DNA from: Trichopria drosophilae
Taxonomy: Eukaryota > Arthropoda > Insecta > Hymenoptera > Diapriidae
DNA: 64,000 nt
Direction of reading: 5' to 3'
Assembly (NCBI GenBank): GCA_030407085.1
Contig: CM059586.1
Location: 89,091,501-89,155,500, forward strand
Under the pieces are notes generated by a model. That model was not told the origin of the DNA and searched no databases. It worked only from the letters and a program-made list of their open reading frames with translations. Every line of letters starts with the position of its first letter. Positions within the stretch are counted from its first letter, which is position 1. Shown here piece by piece: positions 1-11,758 of this stretch. The translations under genes and the position numbers were made by a program.

Positions 1-745
1 ATTGTGAAGTGTATTCTGAAATTAATAAAAATACTATACGTGTTTCCACAAATAAATCCTGCGCTGTTTGCACCAAATACTATTTTATTGAAGCACTATT
101 TGGTTTGTAGATTTTACTGAATGCAATAGATTTCATGCATTTGTTTCATGAAAGCCTCCGAATTTTTATGATATTTACACTCAACAGCGGTCGACCTCCA
201 GGCGATAATCGGTACAATACCACACCCATTTTCTACATAAAAACAGCCGACAAAATAAAAGAAATATTACTTGTTTTTATAAATTTATAATTTCCAATCA
301 ATATCTTACCCTTATCAAGTTTAATTACGTTGAGAAAACTGATTATTCAGACCATACGATTACAAACAATTGTCTAAACATATTAGATGTTGAAATTTAT
401 GTTAATACGTATTAAATTGTACTAATATAATTACTAACATGTACCTGATATTAGTTTTTCTTACGTTTAATAAGGAAAAAAATTATTCAGTCACAGTTTA
501 GCATGTTACTTGGATTCCAGCGATTTAATTCGTCATATTTAAGTGACTACTGTCCGATGAAACTGCGACGAAATTATATACAATAAAATAAAATTGGTTT
601 GAAACCATTCGTGAGAAAAGCAGTTTGTCAAGTTCGTAAGTGAAAAAAATATGAGTATGTACGTCAATACTGCAATATATGCCAACAATTATGTTAATTT
701 TCACATAAATAAATAACAAATAATTTTCATCAATGAAACATTGCC
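1..745. other. AT-rich intergenic DNA
   Basis: Very AT-rich with homopolymer runs. The longest open frame (525-815, minus) has no coding composition and overlaps the repeat that begins at 746. I see no gene or RNA in it. Confidence 0.6.
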
Positions 746-1228
746 AGGCTCTTTTTTTATTGATGTTATCATTAGACAGATCTGAAAGACAAATTATAGT
801 CATATTTTTAAACATTTAAAAGCCATGGAACGTTCCCATATGACCCCCATAAAATTACAAAACGAGCAAATCATCGCTTAAATACAGTAAATTTTGTTAG
901 GCTCTTTTTTTTATTAATGATATCATTAGATAGATATAAAATACAAATTACAATCATATTAATAACATTTAAAACCCATCGAAAGTTCCCATATGATCCC
1001 CATAGGGTCACGGATGCTCCATCCCCCATATACATACGCCCACAATGGGAGTCATACGGTAACGTTCCATGGCTTTTAATTCTTTAAAAATATGATTATA
1101 ATTTGTCTGCTACCTCTATCTACCAATATCGTCAATAAAAAAAAAGAGCATAACAAAAGTTACTGAACTTAAGCGGCGATTTACTTGTTTTTTGACTTTA
1201 TGGGAAAGTTCCCACGTGACCCCATAAG
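746..1228. repeat. Three-copy ~110 bp repeat, two direct and one inverted
   Basis: Copy A (746-854) and copy B (899-1007) are direct. Each starts with AGGCTC plus a T-run, passes through a TATCATTAGA-like core and ends near TTCCCATATGA(C/T)CCCCAT. Copy C (1060-1152) is the same unit inverted, with the shared ends GCCATGGAACGTT and GCTCTTTTTTT. A fourth end piece (about 1197-1228, TTCCCACGTGACCCCAT) runs straight into the satellite that follows. The inverted pair B/C could form a hairpin. No coding potential; probably a degraded short transposon family. Confidence 0.75.
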
Positions 1229-1412
1229 ACAAGATACGACAAGACACGACACGACACGACACGACACGACACGACACGACACGACACGACACGACAAGAT
1301 CAGACGAGACCAGACGAGACAAGACCAAACCAGGCGAGACCAGACGAGACCAGAGGAGACCAGAGGAGACCAGACCAGGCGAGATTAGACCAGGCGAGAC
1401 AAGACTTGAGAC
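1229..1412. repeat. ACACG pentamer and CAGACGAGAC decamer satellite
   Basis: From about 1241 to 1295 the sequence is an almost perfect run of the pentamer ACACG. From about 1300 to 1405 it changes to a decamer of the type CAGACGAGAC with variants (CAGAGGAGAC, CAGGCGAGAC). The plus strand is purine plus C with almost no T, so all frames stay open and give artefactual Arg/Asp/Thr repeat peptides. The decamer looks like two diverged pentamers, which suggests stepwise expansion. Confidence 0.9.
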
Positions 1413-2042
1413 AATAATTTTTTGTTTAAAATCGCTCGATCGAGAGCTCAAAACGTTTTCACGTTTTTAAATCAGTAGTTTGCAACAAACAAAAATGACG
1501 AAATAGATTGCAAAATTCATAATTTGGAAGGTGAAATGAAATTTTATAATAGCAGATGGCTATTTATTTATTTTTTTACAGTTCTTTTAATGCAGTAAAT
1601 ATTCTGAAAATATCATAATTTAAAAAATTTGTTGTCATTCGGTTTACAAATATTCTTTTATTAGCATTTATTTGTTTAAATATTCTAGGTTTTAACTACA
1701 AACATTTTCTGCACAGTTCACGTTTCCCATTGTTAAAGACCCAGTTTCTTGTATATAAAATTTGAAATTAAAAAAAAACATTTTAAAATTTCTTTTCAAT
1801 TTGTTGTCCACCTTTTTTGCAATGTTTTACGGAATGGAAGTTGCACCATACAGACAGTACAATTTAGGCGTTAATGGATTTAATTAACAATTTTGTAACA
1901 AAACCAATAACAAATAATATTAACTTTAAAATATATATATATAGAAATCGAGGTATCTGACATATTACATGACTAAATTCAGATGTGTTGCATTTTAATA
2001 TGCTTTTTCATCCTACCACGATCGATCGGCATATGCATCCTA
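1413..2042. other. AT-rich intergenic DNA
   Basis: No gene seen. A short motif at 1867-1883 (GGCGTTAATGGATTTAA) matches the TTAA-ended repeat end found at 3517, 11743, 22824 and 62022. A TA microsatellite lies near 1930-1941. Confidence 0.55.
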
Positions 2043-2417
2043 TCACTTTCGATCTACTCTTATCTCTGCTGATCCCCCATTCTCCTGTGAATGGATCCTG
2101 AATGGAACTCTATCACACGGCGACGTATACGCACTAGGAATGGAAACATCTTCGAAATTGATTTGGGTATATGTGAATTGCTGGAGAATCGTCAGAGCTA
2201 CGTGCACCGGAGAGGATGGTCGATAATGATAGTGCATCATTGTGTTCCGTCCGCGATTAAGCCGAATGGTATCTGTCGTTTGCACCGTTACGTTTCCGGT
2301 TGTCGGCGCCCAACGCTGCCGATACGTATCCGAGGGTACATTATCGCCAGTACGGTATTCCCCAGAATCGAAAACCAAAATACAAATCACATAAATGCCT
2401 TTCCGGTGTAAATGCAT
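2043..2417 (-). CDS. Candidate small secreted protein, loosely MBF2/salivary-peptide-like
   Basis: A 124-residue frame on the minus strand, in a block whose GC content (near 50 percent from about 2015 to 2410) is far above its surroundings. From the Met at 2417 the N-terminus is basic (MHLHRKG) followed by a short hydrophobic stretch (IYVICILVF, residues 8-16), a weak signal peptide. An upstream Met at 2444 would hide that signal. The mature part has GEYRTGDN (19-26), one N-linked sequon (NVT, 42-44), a segment FTYTQINFED (81-90) and a C-terminus of the form FRIHSQENGG...EIRV. The order G-x-R-x-x-GD early, a Y-x-x-I-type strand in the middle and a basic-SQ-x-x-G strand at the end recalls the insect MBF2 / probable salivary secreted peptide family, but I cannot confirm this by alignment. 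No introns are visible. An antisense frame (2091-2411, plus) is also open and cannot be excluded. It could also be a transposon fragment. Confidence 0.35.
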   Translation of the reverse strand: MHLHRKGIYVICILVFDSGEYRTGDNVPSDTYRQRWAPTTGNVTVQTTDTIRLNRGRNTMMHYHYRPSSPVHVALTILQQFTYTQINFEDVSIPSAYTSPCDRVPFRIHSQENGGSAEIRVDRK

Positions 2418-2621
2418 AGTAAACTTTCGATGTGTTAAATGCATTTTTAGCAGTATAATTTGGAAAATTAAAAATTCTCTACCGAGTAACTAAGAAAATC
2501 ACGCCAATGATAGTGGATTTAGTGAAATTTGACTAAAAAAAACTGATATTTTGACTCGTTTAAAAAAATTTTAATTTTCGCTCTTGCGGTAAAAGTGAAT
2601 TTATGAGATGTAAATACCTTA

Positions 2622-2637
2622 GCCGCCACTAGCAGCG
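2622..2637. promoter_or_regulatory. Possible CTCF-like site (weak)
   Basis: GCCGCCACTAGCAGCG in otherwise AT-rich DNA. Its reverse complement contains CTGCTAGTGGCGGC, a partial fit to the CTCF core. It is the weakest of five similar sites in the window. Confidence 0.2.
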
Positions 2638-3516
2638 CTCGCGACTTTTACGGTACACTTTTGCTCTCGATATAGAATAGTATTTCTATGTTGTATATTA
2701 GACGACTTGAAGGAACGTTTCAACACTGCATATTTTTTTTATTGTACTATAATTGTACATTTATTTAACACTTTGTAGTTTTCCATCAGAATGGAATATG
2801 AAATTTATATTCTCACTCATAATTCAAATTAGAAGATTTTCCATTTTGTCATAAAGAAAACCCAGGGAATAAATATCTTATTTGAATTATTTTTTTTTGT
2901 TTTAAAAGTAAAATAAAAGTCTCGACTCACTCACTATTACAGTGATGTACTCGCTTTTAGAAAGGAGCGAACTAATATCAAAAACTTTTTGCAAAAAATT
3001 GAGAATCAGAGTTGCTCGGTTTTCACTGTCACTGAAACTACTAACACCTGAATAACACAAAATTGAACCGCGACTTCGGGATCTCTCTTGAAATCTCTGT
3101 TAGTTTTTTACGCCTCTACATTTTTTTGATGTTGTTAGGTGTGCAACGAATAAAAAAATGCGAAAAATATCATCTTCTACATTTTTTTTGGCAAATTTGC
3201 GTAAAAAATCGCGATTTTTACACGATTTTTTTTAGAAAACGGCCGATTCTATCCAGGAAAATGGTTTCTTTATGCAAAAAATCGCTACAAACGTGTTATT
3301 AATACTTGTACTTAAAAAATATAAGGGTAGTTTGCTAATAAAAAAAATTGTTCTGCAAATACAAACCTCTCAAAGTCGATAACATAAGTAATTTACATGT
3401 TCTACTCATATTAACGGAATGGTTTACTTTATTTTATTCCCTTAATGCTCGATAACTTGTTGAATCATATATTGCAGGATTTTGGAAAATTCATCAAGAA
3501 AATTTTGTCTTCTTTA

Positions 3517-3532
3517 GGCGTTAATGGGTTAA
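3517..3532 (+). repeat. TTAA-type repeat end
   Basis: GGCGTTAATGGGTTAA. Near-identical strings end at 1883, 11758, 22840 and 62036. Read inward from the other strand it is TTAA plus CCCATTAACGCC, the layout of a TTAA-targeting transposon end. The matching opposite end was not found. Confidence 0.45.
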
Positions 3533-3769
3533 AGTGATTATTTTTCGCGACTGGATTTCAGCCAATCAGAGCGCGATATTCAAAGGGTTCTATGGTCATT
3601 TGTTTAAAATTATACTGAAAATTCCACGGCAGCTCCTGGAAATTGCATTCGAAAATTGCACACTCGCTACTCATTTGTCAAAACTTCTAAATTCATATAT
3701 TCGCCTTTCCTCTCTGCTCAGCTGTAACCTCCAATACCGGTCACAAAAAATAATCCGCCGAATACCCCT

Positions 3770-3906
3770 CGACCTTCAAAATTATTCGCAATATTTCCCT
3801 CTAACTTTCCTGCGAACAAATAAACATGTTATGTCTTGCAGAAATTAACATATTTACTTGTTTGCAACAAACCTATCGGGAAATATTCCGATAATTTTGA
3901 AGGTCG
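3770..3906. mobile_element. 137-bp hairpin MITE
   Basis: The left arm begins CGACCTTCAAAATTATTCG and the right arm ends CGATAATTTTGAAGGTCG, its near-exact reverse complement. Homology continues inward (AATATTTCCC facing GGGAAATATT, then TGCGAACAAATAAACATG facing a diverged inverse around TTTACTTGTTTGCA), so almost the whole element folds on itself. No clear target duplication and no coding capacity. Confidence 0.8.
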
Positions 3907-5354
3907 TCAATAAAGAATATCACTCCAACAGAGTGATTTTCCAGTGTAATGGTTTTAGAGAAAACACAAATAAAAGTAAATCCTTTCTTAGTTGTGGCGA
4001 TGATTTTAATAATATAATTTTAGGGAAAGAAAAAGAACAAAACCAAAAGAAAATTTGTAATTGTTTGAAATTGTATATGTTTGAAAAAAAAACGAAACGC
4101 CACATAACTTTTTTTCAAAGATTTACAATTGTATATTAAATCCTTTTTTTTGACTTTTTTCTTTATCGAAAATTATATTATCATAATCACCACCATGGCT
4201 AAGAAAAGATTTACTTTTATTTGTTATCTTGGTAGAAATAATTATATGTATATGAAGAACATAAATAACAAAATAGTTTTTAACGTTTTCAGTCTCATTT
4301 TATAGTTACCATCAGAAGAAGCCATATTAGTCATTTTCATTAATACGGATTTTTTTTAAATTTTTTGGAGCGCGCAAATATAAAGAATACATAATGGCGT
4401 ATTTCATAATGCAGACAAAAATTTACCAATCTTTCTTTTAACGCAATACCTTAATTAATGATTTTCAAGAGCCCGAATTATGCATTTTTTTAATAGTTTC
4501 AACAAATGCGAAATGACGGATAAAAAGACACCTGCACAAATATTTGTATATTGGGAAAGGTGTAAAGTCATTATGTGTGGCAAAAAGTCCGCTGAATCGA
4601 CTAGCACTTTCGGTAAATCATTTTATGAAATAAACGACGAAATAGTTGTGGAAATTACAAACAAAATTCCATGAATGTAGAACATCATACATACTGAAAT
4701 TTGATAATATCCCATTATGTTTAACTGATAAAAAGCATTTCATTACATTGCATAAGCAAAATGAAACACTCAAAAACAAGACAGATACAAAAATAAAGAC
4801 GAACAAGAATAAATTACGAATTTATTAGCTATGGTTTAAAAACCCGTTTAATTAATAAACAAACATAAAGATAAAAAAGGTAAAGAAATTGAGAAAGCAA
4901 AGAAAGTCTAAATCGAACTGAAAAACCTATAGTGGCCTAAGGTGTTTAAAACAATATTTAAAAATTTGAAAACTTTATTAAAAATAAACTTCTAAAACCT
5001 TAGGCACCAAGTAATTAAAAATAACTATTTTCACGAGAAAGCCCGTGAAAAAATCTATAAAATCTATGTCTAGAAGAACATCACCTTTTATTAGGGTGCC
5101 TGAAAAAACATAGATTTTGATTAATTTATTCAAATACCTGTATGAGCATCGCGTTTATTAGATGTTCGATAGAACATCAATTTTGATTAATTTGTCGATG
5201 TTAACATTTTGATTCGATTATAAACTTTGTTCGAATGGATTAGAAGTTAATATCCAACAATATCAAAGACTACAACTATACATTATTTTGTTTTCTTTTG
5301 ACAAATCGTTCGAGTCTCCTTCATTTACAAAGTCTGCTTCATTACTAAACGCTT
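3907..5354. other. AT-rich intergenic DNA
   Basis: Several short open frames (for example 3858-4139 and 4480-4674, plus) are AT-rich and Lys/Asn/Ile-biased, as expected by chance. No RNA gene or clear repeat is visible. Confidence 0.55.
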
Positions 5355-6059
5355 CCCAAGCAGCCAAAAGACATCTTGAAGAGCTCTTTAAGAAGTCTTA
5401 AAAACTGTAAGATGTCTTGAATACTTATTAGAAAGAGCTCTTAAAGTGATCTTTAAGAAGACTTATGCGTCGATTTTAAGAGCTCTACAAGACCTCGTAA
5501 ATATGAGGTCTTAGAAAAGAAGTCTTATTTAAGAACTTTGACATGTAAAATAAATAATATAAATGAAAAGCGAATTTCTGAAAATCACAGATTCTATTTG
5601 TGTTTCTTAATTATTAATTTATATAATTTTTACCTGAGTTCTTTTTTACCGTTTGTATAGTTTGTCGTAATAATAGTACAAAATTGTGATAACACTTGCT
5701 AAACATCGTAAAAGCACTTATTTTATCATTGTAGGTTATAATATATCGGTCCGCATATACGGTAAATATACTGTGATCTCATTTTCGGATTCGACAGCCA
5801 CCTAGCGGTCTCGGGAAGAAGTACAGATCTCAACTCTGGGAATCCCTTTACTAAAGGAGAGATCAACCAAAACGAGACATACGTAAAACGAAAAACATAA
5901 GACCTCTTCGAGATTACGATTTTAAGAAGTCCTAAGTAAGAAATCTTTAAGAGCTCCTTTTATAGTTTATCATAATTCAGACCGCTTCAGGAGGTCTTTT
6001 TGGATATATCTTTGGACTAAGCTCTAGACGACCTCTTTAAGAGATATGTGCTGTATGGG
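5355..6059. mobile_element. Repeat with CCCAAGCAGCC / GCTGTATGGG ends and AAGAGCTCTT iterations
   Basis: The left end CCCAAGCAGCCAAAAGAC and the right end (reverse complement CCCATACAGCACATATC) are related inverted ends. Both halves are filled with degenerate iterations of AAGACnTCTT and AAGAGCTCTTAAAG in both orientations. A less repetitive middle (about 5560-5860) holds a CTCF-like motif at 5795-5810. A lone related end (CCCAAGCAGCAAGAGAAG) occurs at about 15176. A non-autonomous DNA transposon is likely; no transposase. Confidence 0.6.
5795..5810 (-). promoter_or_regulatory. CTCF-like site
   Basis: CAGCCACCTAGCGGTC; on the minus strand GACCGCTAGGTGGCTG, which fits the CTCF core (CCGCTAGGTGGC). 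It is GC-rich against the local background and lies inside the repeat at 5355-6059. It may instead be part of a repeat. Confidence 0.35.
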
Positions 6060-6729
6060 TTACGTCTATTTTTTAGACGGTGTTCTAATTCCGCCAGTCT
6101 TTGAAACGTCAAACTAATTAATTAAAAATCCATAGGTTTAACCTCAAAATACTCGTGTAATCAATTAGTACAGCAGAACACATGTATCGATACCGTCACC
6201 AGAATGATTATATAGGTTACATCTAACTCCTTCGGATACTGGTCTTAATTAGTGCCTAAACGCAGAGAATAGTTTCACCTTAAGGAGAGTATTATCGACA
6301 ATCCCCAGTTACAGGATACAACGTTTCTATCAATTATGATAGTTTCAGTTAAATCCAAACCAAAATTCGGTTCACCAAGCAGAAAACAACAGCTCACAAA
6401 TTTAAACATAACAGTGAAATTTAAACATCAAAATTAAAGAATAAATGATATAAAAAAAATCTATCTATATGATATCTATTCTTTTATGTAAATTTTGTTC
6501 ACATTACACATTTTCATAATAAAAACATTTAATTTAAAGAAAAAAGTATAAAGGCATAAGTTAGAGAACATGCATTATGTCTTACAAAACTCTGCAGTAG
6601 AATAATTTTTGCAAACATTGGTTAAATATTTAATTAATTTTAGACATAAATAAATTAGAATGATCAAGTAATAGTCGTTTGTCAATTAGTTTGGAAAACT
6701 GCATTAGTATTTCTATAATTGAAATAATA
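6060..6729. other. AT-rich intergenic DNA
   Basis: No supported feature. Confidence 0.55.
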
Positions 6730-6731
6730 TA

Positions 6732-6952
6732 CAGTAGTCCTCCCCTTAAGTTTAACTTTCCCCTAACCCCCATTACCAGAGTTTTCTCTGTTCCTTTGTA
6801 CGCCACGCGCATGCGCATGTTTACAGGCGGCATATAAATGCCTGGTGGTGGGAGAGGCCGTGAGGGGAAAAATAAAACATAAGGGAAGAAAGTTGTAAAC
6901 CTTACGGGAAGTATAAACCTTAAGGGAAGTAAACTTAAGGGGAGGACTACTG
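6732..6952. mobile_element. 221-bp pogo/Tigger-like MITE with TA target duplication
   Basis: Terminal inverted repeats begin CAGTAGTCCTCCCCTTAAGT and match for 23 bases, ending at 6952 as ACTTAAGGGGAGGACTACTG. TA dinucleotides flank both sides (6730-6731 and 6953-6954). CAGT termini with a TA duplication are characteristic of pogo/Tigger elements of the Tc1/mariner superfamily. The right half contains further decayed copies of the subterminal motif (ACCTTAAGGGAAGTAAACTT, with variants at about 6874 and 6897). The GC-rich core holds GCGCATGCGC. Non-coding. Confidence 0.88.
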
Positions 6953-6954
6953 TA

Positions 6955-9500
6955 CGTATGTTTTTCTACCTTTTTCTGTGCTGGCATGGTCGTTAAAAAA
7001 GAACGAAAAATAAAATAGAATATTATTTGTATTCTTTAAGATTCTCTTTCGAATGAACAATGGCCTTTTTGTTTCGATGCATGGGGAATCGGATCCATCG
7101 ATCACGAGGATCGCATGGAGACTGCGATTTGGTACCACGCGAACAAGAACTTCGAAAGTTCGGAAGGAAAGAAAACAGAAAATTTCCGCAAATTTCCATT
7201 GCATTAAGGAAACTTCTATAAATGTACTTTCAAGCAGACGTTATTATAATTGGAAATTGAAGTTCCTAACAACAGATCTTTGCAGCCTAATTATTCTGGT
7301 CAGTTCAATAATTTTTTCTTTCAATTTTTCATTCAATCAAATGCGTTTTTCTTACCGTTTTGGTTGTCAACAACTAGATTTAAGTGTTATCAACCAAATC
7401 TACCCAGTTAGGTCATCCTTGCTACGGTATAGAATCCGGTTTGATAAGTAACATTTGACATCTCGAGTAGAAATTTTGCCACGAAATTAATCAGACCTTG
7501 ACCAAGTTGTTTGAATAGCAGGTCCAGATCAGGAAGGTAACATTTGATCTGAGTAGGCAACCACGTAAAGAAACTTGTGTAAGGTAGAAACGTTGCAATA
7601 ATACTTAATAACAATAATAAAATATTGTTACCTTTTATCAAATGTAACACAAAACTAGACATATTTTTGTTAGTAAATAACCAACCTAATCGTAATTTCT
7701 GTTTATAAATTACTTAGACAATAAAAATTGAAAGAGACAACAACTGACTAAAGAATTACTATATATTTTACTATAACTTGCATTTAAAACTAAGTGAATT
7801 TATTGTACTTGGAATTCTAAACAGTAAAATATGCAACGCTTAGTCGGATGCTAATCAATTGTCCATCTGCAATCCCTTTTAATATTGCAATTATTATCAT
7901 ACGGTGTGTATATTTTCTAGTGCAAACTAATATCGACCGGGGTAATATTGTATGCTACTAACAGAATAGTAGATTTATAAGATTATGTTTTTGATTTAAT
8001 TTTCTTAGTCGTTGTATTAGCTTCTCAGAACCGCATATAAATAATACTACCCTTAACATGTAACTGTTATTGATTTCATTTTACTGTCCAGCAATGGTGC
8101 AATTTCAAAATATATGATTGAAAAATATGGGTACAAATTAACCATGTTTTGCGCTGTAACTTAACTTAAGAGATTGTAGAGATGAAATATTATTGATTTG
8201 TATCAATAAATTTTGTATTCGTTACAAAAATTATATTATTTAATCCATAATATTCATACGGGGCCTTCTACAATTTGTAGAAACATCACAAAGACACCAT
8301 CTAAAGGTGGAACGATGACAATAAAAAAAATTTTAAATTTGGTGCTAATGTGATTTCTAATACAATGTACACATATTTTATAAGACTTTTTTTTGAAAAT
8401 TATTTTTGAACTAACTTTTGAACATAATAATGGATGTACTAAAAATTCAGGACAAAAAATGCAGCATCGTTCTCAATATTAAAACCTAAAATACTTCAAT
8501 CAGCTTCGTAACTACAGTAGTAAGAACACAATAAAAAACATAAGTACTAATATATCACATAAACTTTATTGCCCACAAAAAATATCCGACAATTAAATAT
8601 TTAATATCCAGTGCCATAGTATTACTACCATGCGTATTCTCTGAGTAGTACAAGGCACTAAACAGTGAAACGAAGGAAATGAGAAAGTACTAAAAAAGAG
8701 GAACGAGAAAAGATTTACTGGTAAGCTTATTCAATATCCTCTATTTACCCACCATGAAAGGATTAGAAATAAGATAGACGCTTTGTATCGTCTTAAACTC
8801 CAGTCTGAACTGTAAGATAAAAAGCACAAGTTACGACAATCTGCATCATACAAATGTTTTTCATAGATCCACTTCTATATTAAATAAGTATATTTTTTAT
8901 TCAATAAATCTCAATACATTTCTATATTCAAGTATAGATTTCATTTTAGACAAAATAACACACATTATTTAATTAAGGGGTTCTATATTTTTTATAAGAA
9001 AATTTGATCTCCAAGTTTTAAGTTCTGCTAAGTTTTTGGTCGACTAAAGATAGCGCAGGAAGTATTTGAGATCGCTTTAATTCGAAACGAAAAACAGGAA
9101 TAATATATAAATATTTCAAAATTTAAAGAACAGTTAATTTCAATACATCCTATCCAAAAAGTGCCTTAACAATCATAATAAACAAAACTTTAATATGAAA
9201 TTTGTTATTACATTTTAGAATTAAAAAGCAGGGAACAGAATTTTAGAATATACCTTTATCATTGCCTAAACACAGTTCTTTGGAATGGTGTATTGAAAAA
9301 TGCATTGAAAAAATGTATTGAAAAAAGTGTAACAATAATTATTTTTTTTTGTACCTATAATAAATAATTAATACTAAAAATAATAAATTAACAAAACAAT
9401 TACTAATCACTATTTTTCAGAATACTCCCGCCACTAAAACATCTCAGACGGTAAAAATATCACGTAAAAAATGTTCGGGCTAGAATATAAAACTACGAAT
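6955..9500. other. Intergenic DNA; one GC-richer block and one weak small ORF
   Basis: About 7050-7200 is GC-richer than its flanks (contains GGATCCATCGATCACGAGGATCGCATGGAG), but no frame in it is recognisable. At 7408-7662 (minus) an 84-codon frame encodes a hydrophobic, signal-like N-terminus (KGNNILLLLLSIIATFL) followed by a plausible soluble tail; its DNA overlaps short GTAACATTTGA repeats, so I leave it uncalled. The rest, 7700-9500, is AT-rich with nothing seen. Confidence 0.45.
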
Positions 9501-10060
9501 CAATTTCAAAATGTAGACTCAAAAACGGCTACTACAGTCGAGTTTTTCTTAAATCGTAATTGCGTGTTTTAATAACTGACACGAATGAAATCACTTCAAA
9601 ATTGATAGTCGGGAGATTTGCCGTCGCTTAGTTCAAATTTGAAGATATTTTTCAAAAATTCAAAGAACTGAATTGAGTATTTGCAAAAATCGATCGAAAT
9701 AACTTTCTTTAACTTGAAACTCGGTGGTTTTTGTGGTCTCTGATGCCAAATAAGTTTTCAAGAATAAAAAATGGTGGATCCTATGAGAGAGAGACGAATT
9801 TGTTGACATCGCTATAAGTAAGTACAACCTTGGTACTAAATTTTGTTTAAATCGATGGTTACAAATGTCACGTTATTTAAAATTTTAAATTCTCTGTGGT
9901 TATTTGAATTTGATTATCGATTTTAATGTATTCCTTCATTATGGATGCGAAAATGTTGTTAAAACTAAGATTGGGGATCAGCGACTCGGACCCCCCAGTT
10001 AAAAGTGATTTCTTTCTGGTCAGTCAAATGAGTACACGTGACTATAATTTTGTAAAAAAT
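9500..10060. repeat. Degenerate dispersed repeat ('AAAATGGTGGATCC' type)
   Basis: Contains AAAAATGGTGGATCC at about 9768-9782 and moderately GC-rich phrases (GTCGGGAGATTTGCCGTC, GGGGATCAGCGACTCGGACC) unlike flanking DNA. Related phrases recur at 14.6-14.9, 18.5, 29.55, 32.8, 36.37 and 44.13 kb. No intact frame. Confidence 0.4.
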
Positions 10061-11626
10061 CGACGATAGAAGCCATTTTTGACAAGGCCTTTTGAAATTT
10101 AATTTTTGTCCGTAGTTCTATATTCTATCCCAAACAAGTTTTACCTGATATTTATACCATCTGAGGTATTCTAATATGATAAATATAAAAAAATAACCAT
10201 ACGTGAAAAGATATCCATAAAAAACGATTTTTTTATGTGAGAGCTCGTAGTTTGTTTATTATTAAATTTGCAACCTTTTTCGATACACCATTTGAAAATG
10301 CGGGACTTTGGTAATAAAAAACACCATATCAAAAATTTGTTAATATTTCGTTGCATTATTAAAACGTACAATACTTTTGTAAAAGTATTAAATTTATGTA
10401 CATCTAGTTCTTAGAGAGTTCAGCGATAAATACTGCTCAAAATACACATAAAACGAGGCAATCATTTTTTTCTACCTTTTTTTTTAATTCTGCAGAGGTA
10501 CATTTATACAGATATATCAATCTTGTTTTTTGGGATATGGGAATTTTTATTTGTTCTCAAAAAAAATGTTTAATTTCATTGTCGCGCGTATCGAAAACTG
10601 CTGAAACATAAGTCAACAAACACAGGCATCCATACATGCACGTGTCTCGTTTACTGATGGCAGATCGAAAATTCAGGACCCTTAGGCTATGCGCTACCGC
10701 CGAGCAACCGATGACACGAACTAATGTCTTTTAGTAGGGCGTGACCCCAACTTTTCATTCTATCGCAAACAACAGTTGTTCGATATGTGTTACTGTTCTA
10801 ATTCGCTATCTGAAATTTATAACCTTGGTACACTGAAATATTGCTACCGAAATTTCGAAATTTGTCGTTGTGATTTTGCAGGTTGGATACAGCACGATTT
10901 TACGCTTTTTCAGTATATGATAGGACAAAAATAAATGTTGACCATTTACGGCGCAAAAATAGATATTTTATCATTAAAATCTACTAAGAAAACATGAAAC
11001 TTTATTTTATTTTTAATTTATCCAACTTATTATGCGTAATAGCATTAGCATACCTCTAAAAGTCATAAATATCGTCCCACAAATGAATTTACTATCAGAT
11101 AGGCATATTTCGCAAAGTAAACATTGAAAATGCCGCAAACAAAATGACAATAATACTAATTTGGATCAGCTTTTAAATATTCTAAGCAACGGATCGAAAG
11201 TGGTCATCAGCCACCCCAAAAATTTAAATATGATAAGTTTTAAGTGAATTCAATGAACTTTAAACGTTTTTGTCCGTCATATTGGATTGGCCATTTTTTA
11301 TTTTAAAAAACATCTGATTCGTAATCAGCGACTTCACGAAAGTTTGGCTACCAAAGTTTATAAAAGTTCAATAAATGGCTACAATGTTACGAATAAAATT
11401 TTATTTTTATCACCATTTTGTGTCCGACATTTTGAACGATTCCTTACCAAAATATGTTTAATAGCAATTTTATTTTTGATACGATATTTGTGTCTTTTAA
11501 AGTAGGCTAAGGCCGTTATCTATATTCAAATTCGCTATTTTAAAAATAAAACTAACAAATTTCATGTCCTTTAAAAAAAAACGCGAATACCTTGTTTATT
11601 TCAGAATTTAAAAAATGCTGGCATGC
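10061..11626. other. AT-rich intergenic DNA
   Basis: A slightly GC-richer patch at about 10610-10760 has no supported frame or RNA fold. Around 11275-11300 a CATATTGGATTGGCCATTTT phrase resembles the dispersed repeat in reverse. Confidence 0.5.
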
Positions 11627-11758
11627 ACCATTGGAAAGAGCGCTTGTTAGCCAATAAGAAATGAGTTAGTGTCAAATTTTTCTCTTGGAGTTTAAATGCT
11701 AAAATATAGTGTCAAACTTCATGAAAAAATTTTGTATATTTTGGCGTTAAGGGGTTAA
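11627..11758 (+). repeat. 3' part of a TTAA-ended dispersed repeat
   Basis: Begins with ACCATTGGAAAGAGCG and ends 131 bases later with GGCGTTAAGGGGTTAA. The copy at 22713-22840 has the same two landmarks (ACCATTCGAAAGAGCG and GGCTGTTAATGGGTTAA) at nearly the same spacing, while the sequence between has diverged. Confidence 0.6.

Larger units (their letters stand above)
2445..3769. other. Intergenic DNA with a repeat end and a CCAAT-like motif
   Basis: Holds the CTCF-like motif at 2622-2637, the repeat end at 3517-3532 and a CCAAT-type motif in a GC-rich context (AGCCAATCAGAGCGCG, from about 3560). The frame 3534-3848 (plus, 104 aa) begins here but runs into the hairpin element at 3770 and resembles no protein I know, so I do not call it. 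Confidence 0.5.

Noticed and set aside
1185..1388. Open frame rich in Arg/Asp/Thr repeats, plus its antisense Ser/Val/Leu frame
   Set aside because: Direct product of the stop-free satellite composition; not a gene.
746..1412. CRISPR array suggested by repeated short units
   Set aside because: Units are not separated by unique spacers of constant length, and the DNA is clearly eukaryotic.
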